This document shows positions 22,041 through 33,115 of a stretch of 64,000 nucleotides of DNA, piece by piece (position 1 is the first letter of the stretch; each line of letters starts with the position of its first letter). The notes beneath the pieces were generated by a model. It saw only the letters and a program-made list of their open reading frames with translations, was not told the DNA's origin and did no database searches. Origin of the DNA: Lycorma delicatula (taxonomy: Eukaryota; Arthropoda; Insecta; Hemiptera; Fulgoridae); assembly GCF_047948215.1 (NCBI RefSeq), contig NC_134455.1, positions 75,393,189 through 75,457,188 of the forward strand, given 5' to 3'. The translations under genes and the position numbers were made by a program.

Positions 22041-23342
22041 ATCCCGTTTAACAAACCGCACTAATAATACACGAACAAAAATTAAAAAAAAATATATCAC
22101 AAAAAATTTGAGAAAAACGAGTAATTATAATATAATAACCTTCAGTTAATACTATATAAACTGGACTAAAATTTATCTCTTTATACACACATTGTGTGCT
22201 ACGAATGTCGGATCTCAATATAATCGTGACGAAAGACATCATTTCCAACTGCATGTATAAATTTTTATAGGCCTCACATAATACCGATCAGAACAGTAGT
22301 TATTAGTTAAGAAATCATTATTGTTTATAAAATTGAGTCGTTAAGCTATTTTTCTCATGTACATGTAATCAACTCAAGTGAAAAGAATTGAATACAAAAC
22401 AACATAAATGTATTGTTTGGGCACCCGTATATATAAAACAACAAATACTTAGACAAAAAATTCACATATACTTAAATAACAACAAATTAGTAAACGAGCA
22501 AACTAAGTTTGAAAATTGTACTTTAATCAGGCAAGTGTTAAACGATAATTATTAATTCTTATGTTAACCAAACTGATTTCCTTATAATAAACATAACAAT
22601 TGTGACTACCACATTGACTAGACGCATTACGTATGACTCGATTTTAATAATTGACGATCAATGGTTATATTTATACAAATATTTTTTTTTTTTATTATCT
22701 AACTCATATAATATGTGAAGTATTATTATTATAAGTATAATTAGTTACGATACGTCCCTGAAGATGGAAATAATTTTCCGAAAGCGCTAGGATGTAAATT
22801 TATACAAATATTTGTTGGTAAGCGGATTTATAATTTTTATAGGATATTATTGATTTTTTTAAGGTCCCATACAGCCCCTTGTTTTTGGGGCTTCAAGCTT
22901 ATTTATGGAGTAATAATTTTCTTCAGTAAGTTGGTCTTACTTAGTGAATTGCTTTTTCAGCAAGGCTAAAAAAACTATAATTTACTTAGAAAAAAAATAA
23001 TAAATATGGGTTTTTGCCTTTTTGTTTCGTTGGGTCGTTAAAAAAAAATTATATATATATATATATATAGAGCCAAATATTTTTGCCAGATTTTGAACTT
23101 TTTTGGTCAATGGTTTTTTGAGAAATGAAAGAAAAACCTGTTTAGAAATAATGTTGAGAAGCTCCTACTCCCAAATTAGATTGATTTAAAACTTTAGAAT
23201 TTTAAATAACGTAATTACTTTCATCGTACATAAACTTAATTTTCTACGATCAGTACACATAAAGTCAAGAATTCAAAATCGAATAATTTCCTCCCCTTTT
23301 TTTAAATTCTATCCAAAATTTAATGCATTCAGTACCCAATGC

Positions 23343-23344
<2 letters not shown>
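22041..23344. other. AT-rich intergenic with (TA)n
   Basis: No gene is seen. (TA)n lies at about 23,049-23,068. Repeat-like text occurs around 22,740-22,800 (GTCCCTGAAGATGG, GAAAGCGCTAGG) with no second copy in the window. Confidence 0.5.
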
Positions 23345-23393
<49 letters not shown>

Positions 23394-23449
23394 GGATATA
23401 TATATATGAATTAGGAGATATATATATATATATATCTCCTAATTCATTT
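23345..23449. repeat. (TA)n microsatellite ending in a hairpin
   Basis: A long (TA)n run (about 23,347-23,390) is followed by GAATTAGGAGATATAT..ATATATCTCCTAATTC, a near-perfect inverted repeat at about 23,409-23,445. Confidence 0.9.
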
Positions 23450-23534
23450 GGTCACCTTTGAGCAGGTTATTTTGAAAATACTTAATTCATATTCTTGCTT
23501 TTGCGACGTGGCTACATGTAAGTGTCCGTCTATA

Positions 23535-24160
23535 AGTAAGGTACTTCTACTAAATATCTGGGATTTTTAGTGGATGAAAACTTGAAATGGAACTAACATA
23601 ATCAATTTTTTGGGAAGAACTTAAATTTATGGTCTATAAATTTTATAGGATAAAGAGAATAGTAGAATTTTATTACCTCAGAATGATATATTTTGCTTTT
23701 GTGCAATCTATTTTAAAGTATGTGACCATTATTTGGGGCATTGGTGCTGATAGTATTGCGAATGGTTGTATCTTTCAGATACAAAAATTTATTGCTCAAA
23801 CAATATTAAAAAAAGATAAACTGTACCCAATCCTCCTTACTTCACAAACCTGATTGAACTTTTAGATTTACATAAAAAGATTAAGGTATTTATGTAATTA
23901 GAAATAAGATTAAATTTAGACCCAGGTCTAGTCAGGTTTATAAACTTAGATATATTTTTAAACCTAGATATTAGGCTAACTGTTTTAAACTTCCCAACTG
24001 TCGCAGGCAGTTAGACTATTTAAGTTCAGTATTAATCAATATCCTTCCCGAAAATTTATTTGATGATAGTGAAAGTAAAATACTAAAAATTATAGATAAT
24101 TGGAGCAGAACAAACATATTTTTTGAGTTACAATTTTTGAAAGTAATTTAATATTATTTT
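23535..24160 (+). mobile_element. Jockey-type LINE RT C-terminal fragment
   Basis: 'TKYLGFLVDENLKWN' at about 23,548-23,592 is the post-catalytic KYLG block. It is followed by a truncated finger/thumb region and the open frame at 23,629-23,853, with 'LRMIYFAFVQSILKYVTIIW' and 'IQKFIAQTILKK', the typical '..Y.alv.S.l.YG...WG...' segment. A frayed C-terminal tail rich in Leu/Asn reaches about 24,150. It has the same architecture as the fragment at 47.4-48.3 kb. The RT catalytic core and everything upstream are missing, a pattern normal for 5'-truncated LINE insertions. Confidence 0.78.
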
Positions 24161-24346
24161 ACTTTTTTGAATTTTGTATTGTTTGTAGAGATAATCGTGC
24201 AATTTGATTACTTTGATTATGAGAACATTTCTGACTGTAACTCGCGGGTAGCGTTCAAGATTCTTTTCTTTATTTGTAATAATAAATACTATAAAGTTTG
24301 ATCTATTTTGTAAGCTTAAACAATTTTTTAACAAAATGAATTATAT

Positions 24347-24760
24347 ATACAGAGTGATTCCAAATTGCGCGCCTTTTTGGAATCTTTTGGGAGATGATTC
24401 TGTAGCCAAAAATAGCAAAACAGTACAATAAACATAGATTCATATAAACGTTTGTTAGCGAGTTTCGGCTCTCGAAACATTTAGCCCTGCTTTCTATTCC
24501 CTCAGAAATTAAACAATACAAAACATTTTGAGGCACAAATCGTGGGGTGAATTTGGTGCTTTCTTATGATTTTTAATCTAATAATTTGAATAAAAGTTGT
24601 CCCAGATCTCTATATCACTTAAGTTTAAAGAAAAACGGGGTAGAACACGAAAAGATTTTGTCGGAAAATACATTTTTTAGGGTTTGAATGTGACTGTTAC
24701 TTCACCAATAAAAGAATAAAAATTTGTAGTTAACTTTGTACAGAATTTAACTCTGAGAAG
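24347..24760. repeat. Repeat family G, copy 1
   Basis: AGAGTGATTCCAAATTGC, ATCTTTTGGGAGATGATTCT and GTAGCCAAAAATA recur at 53.02-53.1 kb as AGAGTAAATCCAGATTGC..GGGAAATGATTCTGTAGCCAAAGATA. The rest of this interval is not matched in the window. Class is unknown. Confidence 0.55.
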
Positions 24761-24932
24761 ATTTATGTAAATAAAGTTCATTAAAACTAAACATAAATTT
24801 GAGAAGTTCAACTTTAGTTAGAAACAAAACACACATATTAAAAATATATATATATATATAAAAATATAGTATATATTTATTTTAAAAAATTGTAACCACT
24901 ACAGAAGAATTTATATAAAGTCAGTTCATAGA

Positions 24933-25103
24933 TTTTTTTTTTTTTGCTTGAAGAATTAATTCAGCAAAGAAGTTTACAGGGAAGCTTGTAAATGTGGGAA
25001 TGTAGTAATGGAAGTTTGTAGCGTATGAAAAATTCCATGCCTGACCGGAATTCGAACCCAAGGTCAGGATGAAAGACCGAGACGCTACCACTCCGCCTCG
25101 AAG
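24933..25103 (-). mobile_element. tRNA-derived SINE, family B copy
   Basis: On minus it has the head GGTAGCGTCTCGGTCTTTCA, the B box GGTTCGAATTCCGGTCAGG, the body ATGGAATTTTTCATACGCTA, and the poly-A tail seen as T at 24,939-24,952. The short open frame at 25,069-25,260 begins in this element and is not a gene. Confidence 0.82.
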
Positions 25104-26059
25104 ATCGGCAAAACATTTATTGATTTGTATACAAATTCATACATCTTCCGAAAATCTCTATAACTTTTTTCGTGTATTTGGACTAAGGGAGCCTGTAAAT
25201 AATTACTGGTTTTTATCTCGATTTATCAGAAAAACTTACTATTACTTACAACAAATTTAACAATTTTTACTTTATTTTAGTAAATACTTTAAATAATGAT
25301 TACTGCCGATATTTAAAATCCAACATTTTCATAATTATATTTAATTAAACACGTAAGTTAGTTGCAAATGGTGAAAGCCAGTAACTTCAATCTTTAATAA
25401 TTATAATACAGAGGTTGTCATGTAAAACAAAAAATACATAATATATGTAATTAAAATATATAACTATCACGTCTCAACTACCGTGATGTAATTTATTTAT
25501 TACTCAAGCACTACTTCTCTGACTTAACGTTTTACACTTCAGTTGGTTCTTTCGGATCTCATAAATTCCTTGAATCGTGTAGTTATTTTTTAGAGCTGTT
25601 TGAGACAAATCAGTATCCTGACAACATATTGTAGGGGAAATCTATTGAGCATTTCTTCTTTTTCTATTACTCTTTTTTTTACACTAAAAAGTTTTATATA
25701 AATTTTTTTAAAGAATTATAATAATAAATGAGGTTGACATTACAAAAAATTAATATAATATAACAATAAACATAATTATTAAAAAAAAATAAATAAATAA
25801 AATGTTAATACGTCTAGTAAAGGAACACAGCAAAAATATATGTATATTTTGTATCGTTACAAAACCATATTTCGTGTTTCCCGGTAAATGAAAAGATACG
25901 TCAGATCAATCCATGTCTAATCATAAAACTAGTGCTCGAAGAATTTATTAATTTCTGCTGCAATATGACAATTCTAAATCCAAAACTCAAACAAAAACGT
26001 CTACAAAATTATTATTAAATTGAGCGAAGATGAATATTCAAAAAATGAATTTTACTTCT
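25104..26059. other. AT-rich intergenic, nothing recognised
   Basis: No coding or repeat match is seen by eye. Pure A/T stretches lie at 25,680-25,800. Confidence 0.5.
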
Positions 26060-26250
26060 TTGTGTTCTTGTTGTTCTTTGGTAGATAAATTTCAATTAAC
26101 CACACTTCTCAGGTATGGTCGGCCTGAGTCTGTACAAGACTACACCTCCCTCACACGTTATGAGCAGGGGACGCGGCTGCCTAAGGGCCTCGAATTCAGA
26201 CAGATGCATGGGTTATCTGGAGACTTCCGGTATATTCATAAGAAATAAAT
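26060..26250 (+). mobile_element. SINE family A, 3' body fragment
   Basis: TTGTTCTTTGGTAGAT, TTTCAATTAACCACAC, CTCAGGTATGGTCGGCCTGA and GTACAAGACTACACCTCC match the family A body. The tRNA-like head is missing. A short (AAAT)n tail ends near 26,250. The stretch from 26,160 to 26,240 is not in other copies and may be a different 3' end. Confidence 0.7.
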
Positions 26251-26324
26251 AAATAATCTATTAATGAAACAATAGGGTAATTAAAATATGATAAATATTT
26301 TTTATTGAAATCAATCTAAATATC

Positions 26325-26645
26325 TATAAAAAAATCACCGCCAATTGTAGTTCCATATTTTTGTGCTCTCATTTGTGTCATTCAACATGTTTTAAGAAAT
26401 AAATTAAAGGCTTTGATATTTCTTTTGAAAAATCCATATTAAAATCCCCACTCAAAACCATTGGTAACTTATGTAAGATCCAATTGAGCAAAGCAGACCC
26501 TTCTGTTGTATAAATGAACAGATTTTCATGGATGAATTCAACGATTTTATTTACACTTTGATTAGGTGAGATGTAAATAGCAATTAATAATTAGTCCATT
26601 TTCAGTATTAGAATGGATGATGCACTAAACGAATACACGGAAATA
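26325..26645 (-). mobile_element. EEP-type endonuclease domain remnant
   Basis: On minus, 'IAIYISPNQSVNKIVEFIHE' (about 26,530-26,590) matches the YISPN block of endonuclease/exonuclease/phosphatase domains. 'LPMVLSGDFNMDFSKE' (about 26,420-26,470) is the catalytic GDFN motif, intact. 'ISKPLIYFLKHV' follows, then, after a frameshift, 'YGTTIGG', where a 'YGTTIDAVF' block would be expected. This variety of EEP domain occurs in LINEs and at the C-terminus of some Helitron-type (Helentron) proteins. I cannot tell which, because no RT or helicase is adjacent. Confidence 0.75.
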
Positions 26646-29600
26646 TAGGTATAGTAATTACACGAATAATTTCAACGCGTATACCGAACAATTATAAATA
26701 CATTTAATGTAAAACAATCCAAGCACAGAAGCTACAATGAACTGACTGTCTCACTGTCTCTCTCTCTCTCGCTCGGATAAACTCGGTTCCTCCGAGCTTA
26801 CACGAATGAGAGTTTCACTTCAGAGCCTCTTTTTCAATGTCCAACCAAAAGTGCTTTGGCCCACCTAAAGTTTTTATTTCAAAAAGGAATCGAAGTTAAG
26901 CAAAACCATATAAAGACTGTTACTGAGAACAAGCTAAATAATTACTATGATTATATATTATATTATGATAATATTCTTATTTTTTAACAAACTATAAATA
27001 TTATTACCCTATAAAAATAGATTAATTGATTTAAGTAATTGTAATTGATATATATATCAAAAAATTTATTAAAATTTATTATATATATAATAAATTTTAA
27101 TGTAAAATTTTTATTTTAAAGACTTTTCCACTTTATTTCGTTATAATTACTCTTACAATGATCAAAATCGGTAGATTTGTTGTTGATTAGAGTTAAACAT
27201 TTATTTTTAAAAAATATATGAACACCTCGTTTTCTTTTCATCAGTCTTTCTAGCTGCTTTAGGAAATATTCATCCTTAAACTAGAGTCTACAAATTATTC
27301 TTTAAAACTACGACTGTATATGAAACTGATGATACTAGTCTATGAAGTCAGAATAAAGGCTCCAATGGTATTCGCACAGGACGATCAGGAAATGCTTCAG
27401 ATCTACAGATTAAAGGATAAATTTTACTGGTCATTATTTCGTATAAATAAATGTGCAAAATAAAATAAAAAATTAAACATCTGTCATTTAGTTTGATTTT
27501 TGAGACCAAGTGTCACAAACTTATGGAAAAATTAAATTGGATATCTTATGTATCGTAAATTTATTAAAATTCTTACAATAATTTTTCGATAAAAACAACT
27601 TAAAAACTTTTTTCAGAATTTATGTGTATATATTAAGTACTATTCGTGATAGTTCACATGCAACATCTGTAAGTAACATCATTTTTTAAGAATATTAAAG
27701 CTAGAATTCCCACATCTTAGAAGGATATATTAAGGAGTGAAGTGGTTTCCTACTCCTTCTGGCCAATATAACTGTATGGTGTTATATTAGCATATCAAGT
27801 TCAGTATACGAAGTTCAACAGGTTACACCTTCATTTATTTATCAGAGAGATTAGCTGTACTATCACCGTGCTAAAGGTTAAGCTGTGTAGTGAATGTATG
27901 GCGTCACTTCATACCATGGAAGATTGAAAGGCTCCGGTAATACTAATCATTCAAAAAACTTTTTGATTATTAAATGTAATCATATTATTTCTGCGACACA
28001 CGGTTGGGTTTTATTTTAATATATTTCATTCATTTTTTCAATTTTTCAATTTACTGTGTTCTAAGAATAAAAATAAAACATTGTAAAGTTAGGTAGTGTA
28101 AATTTGTAGACTGTTTATTACGCTTGACATTTTTAAACTCCTTTTCCTGGGATACTTAAACATTGGTCACGTCAGAGAGTTACTCCACTTTTAATTTTTC
28201 TGCAGATCCTAACCGGAAATTCAGGAATCACCTCAGAGCCTAACAGATCAGACTTATTTACTACCCAGAAGATAGTTTCCCGCGCTCCGCTAAACTCGGC
28301 TCGCCCGAGCAAATGCTACCCATTTTGTAATTTATTTTAGGAATGATTCTTTTTTATTCTTATCACACATTTTAATAAATAACGCAATAATTTTACAATC
28401 ATCAGAATGAATTAACTACAATTTAAATCAAAAAAAATAATAAATATTGTACAAGTTAACACACTAACACGCACTATAAATAAATAAAAAATAAATATTT
28501 GTCTAAAATTAATAATCTAATTATGTACGAAGCATTAAATAAATAACGAATCGATACATCATCGAGATCTTTAAATCACAATTAAATAATAAAAAATACG
28601 GTATTGCTAATGACTAATATTTTCAATAATTCAAATACGCTAATAAACCATTAAAAAGTGTAGTACGAGTTACGTGCAGCTTTATGTGACAGAGCTCAAG
28701 AACTGGCGCGAATACATTAGAGTGAACATCACTATTCTCATAGAAAGCCACTCTGATTCCTGCCTCTTGTACCCCAGATGCTTTACATGTCACATCAACA
28801 AGATAACTTATAAAATTAATGATTATTTTTATTAATTCATAAAGTAAAATGAGAAAAAATTACTTATTTTTTATAAATAACCAAAAAGCTATTTGAAGTG
28901 AATTACTGAGTTATTGGCCAAGCATGATATAAATATAACAGTTATAGAATTGGGCTTAGGTTGTATCTTTTTAGAATAGGCGATTTAATTATTATTTAAC
29001 TATAAATGAAAAATAAATATACTTCCTATTATTCCATAATTTTTATGAATTTATTTGTTCATAAATTCACTAATTTATGAATAAGTGGGTTTTAAAATTT
29101 AAATATTGTTTAAATATTTAATAATTTTTTTAAGAAAAAGAATCTTTGTTCAAAAAATCGAATATTTAAAAAATTTATAACAATCTAAATCAATCATTAA
29201 TTTTACTATTATTGTTTTAATAACAGTAACACAATTAATAATCTCTTACCTATTGAAAAAAGATTAAGATATTTTTTTTATCTTCTCGTAAATTCAGTTT
29301 CAAAATAAAGGGGTAAATAAAATTTATTAGCAAAATTTAATGATAATTTGAGTGATTTAGAAGAAATTCTACCATATAGATTCTTAAACTAATAAAGTTA
29401 AAACAGTTAGTATTTTGTTTTTAATTCATCTACCGTATCGAATGCAGGACTTCTTTGAAAACAACGTCAAGCAGTTTCATCTGAGCAAGAAATTGCATTG
29501 CAGGTCACTAATACGAGAAAATAAGATCCGTTTGTTTGTCAAACAAGTCTTCTATGTAAGTTCCGCGGACCGCGACGTAACACGTGCCGATAACCGCCCT

Positions 29601-29698
29601 TCTGTCTGCTAACTTCTCTTTTGACATTTATTATGAATCACGTGTATTTACTTCATATTTAATTCTAATATACAGAATAGTACAATATGCATGTAAAC

Positions 29699-29756
<58 letters not shown>

Positions 29757-30394
29757 ATCATTTTTCTTATAATTGATTAAATTTCATAATTATAGACTTG
29801 GAATTCTATTCGCTTTTATTGAGAACCTCTTATAAAAAGAATTTAATATTTAAAATTTTTAAAAAGTGATTTTTAAAAGTGAATGATTTTTTTAAAAGTG
29901 TTTCTCAAGCTAGGTTGTTATATCGATTATGAAATACACGAAAGCATTTCAATCAAAAATGAATTTTATATCAATTTTTCGATTTCAAATGAAGGAACGA
30001 AAAGGATGGATAAAGAACTGATCAAAACTTTTATCTTCTTTAGCGTAATTTAAAGAATTCATTTTTTAATTTGTCTAAAAATTTATACAAGCTAATATTA
30101 TTATATTTTAAATTATATTACTTGTTTACTTAACTTTTAACAGTAATTAAATATTTTTGATATTTGCATAATTGTTTGGTGTTTTTTAAGGAAATTTTAT
30201 GGATTCAGTACTATTATGATAGTTTTTTCTGTATTTTTTTTTTGCCTGTATTATTTTAGTCAAGGTTCCGTTTTTATTTTCATAGAAGTCTTCGTACTCT
30301 ATACATAAATAACAATATTATAATGAAATCTCAGTACCTGAGAGGTAATTTTATTTACTGATAACTTTATAATAATAAATGTGTTACTCGCTCA
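26646..30394. other. AT-rich intergenic, sparse landmarks
   Basis: No gene is recognised in 3.7 kb. Landmarks are a CTCGGTTCCTCCGAG hairpin near 26,782, a similar CTCGGCTCGCCCGAG near 28,295, a 32-bp perfect palindrome at 27,069-27,100, and G+C-richer single-copy-looking text at 27,725-27,940, 28,140-28,320 and 28,660-28,800. A CpG-rich spot lies at 29,560-29,600, and an (AAT)n at about 29,700-29,753. Confidence 0.5.
29700..29753. repeat. (AAT)n microsatellite
   Basis: About 18 uninterrupted AAT/TAA units. Confidence 0.97.
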
Positions 30395-31252
30395 ATTTTG
30401 AGTGAATCAAAGACTTGATACAGTACGACCGGCGATTAACTGTCAGAATTATTGCAGAACAATTGAATTTGAACCATCAAATTTGAAAAATGAATTAAAG
30501 ACGAAAAAAGTTGGTACAAAATTGGTCCCAAAAAACCTCACTGTTGAAAAGAAATACAACAGGGTGTGTGCCTCTTCTACAGCGAAATCTTCTAGGGCGT
30601 ATTAGAATTGATCCTGATTTTCTAAAAAAATGTTATTACTGATGATAAATCTTGGATATTTAAGTACGACCCAGAAACAAAATACCAGAGCAAGAAGTCG
30701 CACACTTCAAACTCACCACGTCCCAAAAACCAAAACTGAGCAAATACAAATCAAAACCACGCCAATTTTTTTTTTCGATAGTAATGGCATTCTCCATAAG
30801 GAGTTTTTTCCCTATAGGACAGAATGTAAATCAATATGCTTACCGAGAAATTCTTGAAACACGGCGGAAAAGAATTGCCCGCGTGAGACCAGCCATCAAA
30901 GACACACTAAATTAATGAGTTTTTGGTAAAGAAAAATATTCCTGTAGTTCCTTAACTACCTTATTCACCTGACTTGGGTCCATACGAGTTTTTCCTGTTC
31001 CTGACTTTTAAAAAATACCTCAAAGGACAGCATTTTGGAACAGTAGAAAACCTTAAAAAAATGTAACCGACCATCTGAAGGATATTCCAGTTTCTGAATT
31101 CCAACACTACTATGAAGAGTGAGAAAACCGTTTGAAACGTTGTGTGGCTTCCCAAGGGAATTATTTCGAAGGTGATAAAGTCCACGTATAATTTGATAGT
31201 AAATAAAAAGTTTTTTTGAACCAGTCTCATTACTTTATTTACAGACCTCGTA
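30395..31252 (+). mobile_element. Mariner-like transposase, defective
   Basis: The helix-turn-helix text 'DRRLTVRIIAEQLN' is at about 30,427-30,470. 'VPKNLTVEKKYNRVC' follows at about 30,528-30,575, then 'WIFKYDPETKYQSK' at 30,650-30,695 (the block after the first Asp), 'RQFFFFDSNGILHKEFFP' (about 30,760-30,815) and 'NEFLVKKNIPVV' (about 30,912-30,950). 'YSPDLGPYEFF' (about 30,963-31,000) and 'VASQGNYFEGD' (about 31,145-31,175) complete the C-terminus, giving full mariner order in shifting frames. The second catalytic Asp block (HHDNAPxH) is missing between about 30,895 and 30,912, and the third position reads PYEFF instead of the usual PxDFF. The right terminus resembles a mariner inverted repeat (complement TACGAGGTCTGTAAATAAAG at 31,233-31,252), followed by TA. 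The left terminus was not found. It is inactive. Confidence 0.85.
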
Positions 31253-31478
31253 TATTACTATTATTGTGTGTGTGCGGGCGGACTTGCTAGAGGGATAAAG
31301 AACGAGCGCACACCCATCGTAGTATCAATTTTAGTCATTGAGTATTCTATTATTGGTATATAAGTATAACAGATTCTAAGTAAAATTTATTAAGAAATTT
31401 AATGTCTATTTATTTTGGATTTTTAATAATAATACTTTTAAAGTTTGAATGAAAATTTAACAAAAAATTACAAATTTG

Positions 31479-31528
<50 letters not shown>

Positions 31529-31569
31529 GCATAAATCTAATATCTATACATAGATCTAATATATATTCA
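31253..31569. other. Intergenic with long (TA)n
   Basis: (TA)n lies at about 31,486-31,527. Otherwise AT-rich, with a TGTGTGTGTGCGGGCGGACT spot at 31,266. No gene is seen. Confidence 0.6.
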
Positions 31570-32330
31570 TATTAGCATCCCCGTCGCGGCCAAGCTCTAT
31601 GGTTACTTGCGTTTCCCGTTGCGGTCAAGGGGTTCTGCCCCCTGGATCCCTCTGTGTTCATTAAAATCTAGGACATCATATGACTTCCTTGTACGCCTCT
31701 TAAATTATATATTCACATTTTTTTACAGTCAGAGGTTAATATACTATTAATAAATCAATATATTTAAAGTAACAAAAAATAAATTTAAAAAAATTTACAA
31801 TCAGAGATTATAACTACTAATAAATCAATATATATTAAAATTAAAATAAAAATTTTAAAAAAGATAAAGGAAATGAAGTCGGATTTGAACCGATGCCTTC
31901 CCCTTGTACGATCTACATAATTCATTAATTAGAATTTTATTTGGCTATAACTCTGGAACCAATGAAAATAAGTACCACTTATGATATATCGTTTAAAAGC
32001 TCTGAATGAGGGCTGATTTCTGCAGTTAAGAAAAAGTACAAAATCCAATGTTTTTTGTATTATGGGCTTTTTGGACACTTTTGGTTCAGTTAATTGCCGT
32101 CAAAAGGGGTCGTGTATATCTAGATGTTACAACAGCCCTAAATCCAAAATTTCAACATCCTACGGCTAATCGTTTTTGAGTTATACGAGATACATATGTA
32201 CGTACAGACGCACGCCGAAACTAGTCAAAATGGATTCAGGGATGGTCAAAATGGTTATTTTTATTGAAGTCCGAAAACCGAAATTTTTCGCGATCACAAT
32301 ACTTCCTTTACTTCGTACAAGGAAGTAGTA
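31570..32330 (+). repeat. Repeat family C, copy 1, near full length
   Basis: The family C body runs from GACTTCCTTGTACG (31,681) to TCGTACAAGGAAGT (ending near 32,328), giving short inverted ends ACTTCCTTGTACG. In order it has GAAGTCGGATTTGAACCG (31,876), GGCTATAACTCTGGAACC, GATATATCGTTTAAAAGCTC, CCAAAATTTCAACATCCTAC, GGATTCAGGGATGGTCAAAA and ATTTTTCGCGATCACAATAC. A G+C-rich cap at 31,575-31,660 (TTGCGTTTCCCGTTGCGGTC) is not in the other copies. No protein is encoded. It is a non-autonomous repeat of unknown class. Confidence 0.82.
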
Positions 32331-32664
32331 ATAATGATGAATAAATATGAAAGCATGTTTAATTTACAAAAAAATATCAGTATTACAATTTCTTTAGAGT
32401 AGCAGTTTAGTCCGTGCAGAATCCAAAACTTTGAATGATCTGAAGAATACAGGTTTCAAAATCCTCCATCTTAAAAATATTAGTTATAGCCGATTACACG
32501 TCATTCGAACGGGTAAAAATGTATTTTTCCTGGTTCTTAGCATTACCCGACAAACGCCACTAGAAGGTGACCATACTTCCCTTTCTTATTATTTTTTATT
32601 TTTTTTATTTTATGTATTTTAGTCAAGTACACGAAGGCAGGTGTAACCAGTCGCATCGCACATA
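32331..32664. other. Intergenic, short open frame only
   Basis: A 63-codon plus frame (32,431-32,622) begins with balanced residues and ends in Phe/Leu low complexity. No family is recognised. Confidence 0.4.
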
Positions 32665-33115
32665 TAATAACAGTGGCTGAGCTGTTTGAACCGCCACGTC
32701 GTCCACCATCACATCCCAAAAATAAAAATTCAAAACCCCGAAATTGGTTTTTAGATATTTATCTAAAGAGTATTTGCAAGCTCAGATACTCTTGTAAATT
32801 CACAAACCCAAGTTTAGTAAATTCGGAAATGAGAAAAATCTGGAATCATTCTTCAATTTTTTTTTACGTCTTCAGCCTTTCAAGATTGAATTTGGTAAAT
32901 CTAGAAATCCGTATTTTAGATATTCATGAAGATTACACGCACCAAAAATCTGGTTGATATTTACATTTATTACCGAGAAATTCAAAAAATAGTAAATTTA
33001 ATTGTTATTCCATTTTAACCCGGTATTTCAAAAAATTCTTTCTTATTATGCACTTTCACCGTAAGAAAAACATATATAGAAATTTTCATCAATTTATTTT
33101 CAATAGATTTTGCTG
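32665..33115 (-). repeat. Repeat family E, reverse partial copy
   Basis: ACACGCACCAAAAATCTGGT, TTACCGAGAAATTCAAAAAA, GCACTTTCACCG and GAAATTTTCATCAATT appear here as the reverse complement of the family E copy starting at 42.67 kb. The element itself contains diverged tandem units. Confidence 0.65.

Noticed and set aside
28660..28800. Possible promoter or exon in G+C-richer text
   Set aside because: No open frame, splice pair or core promoter arrangement that I can defend.
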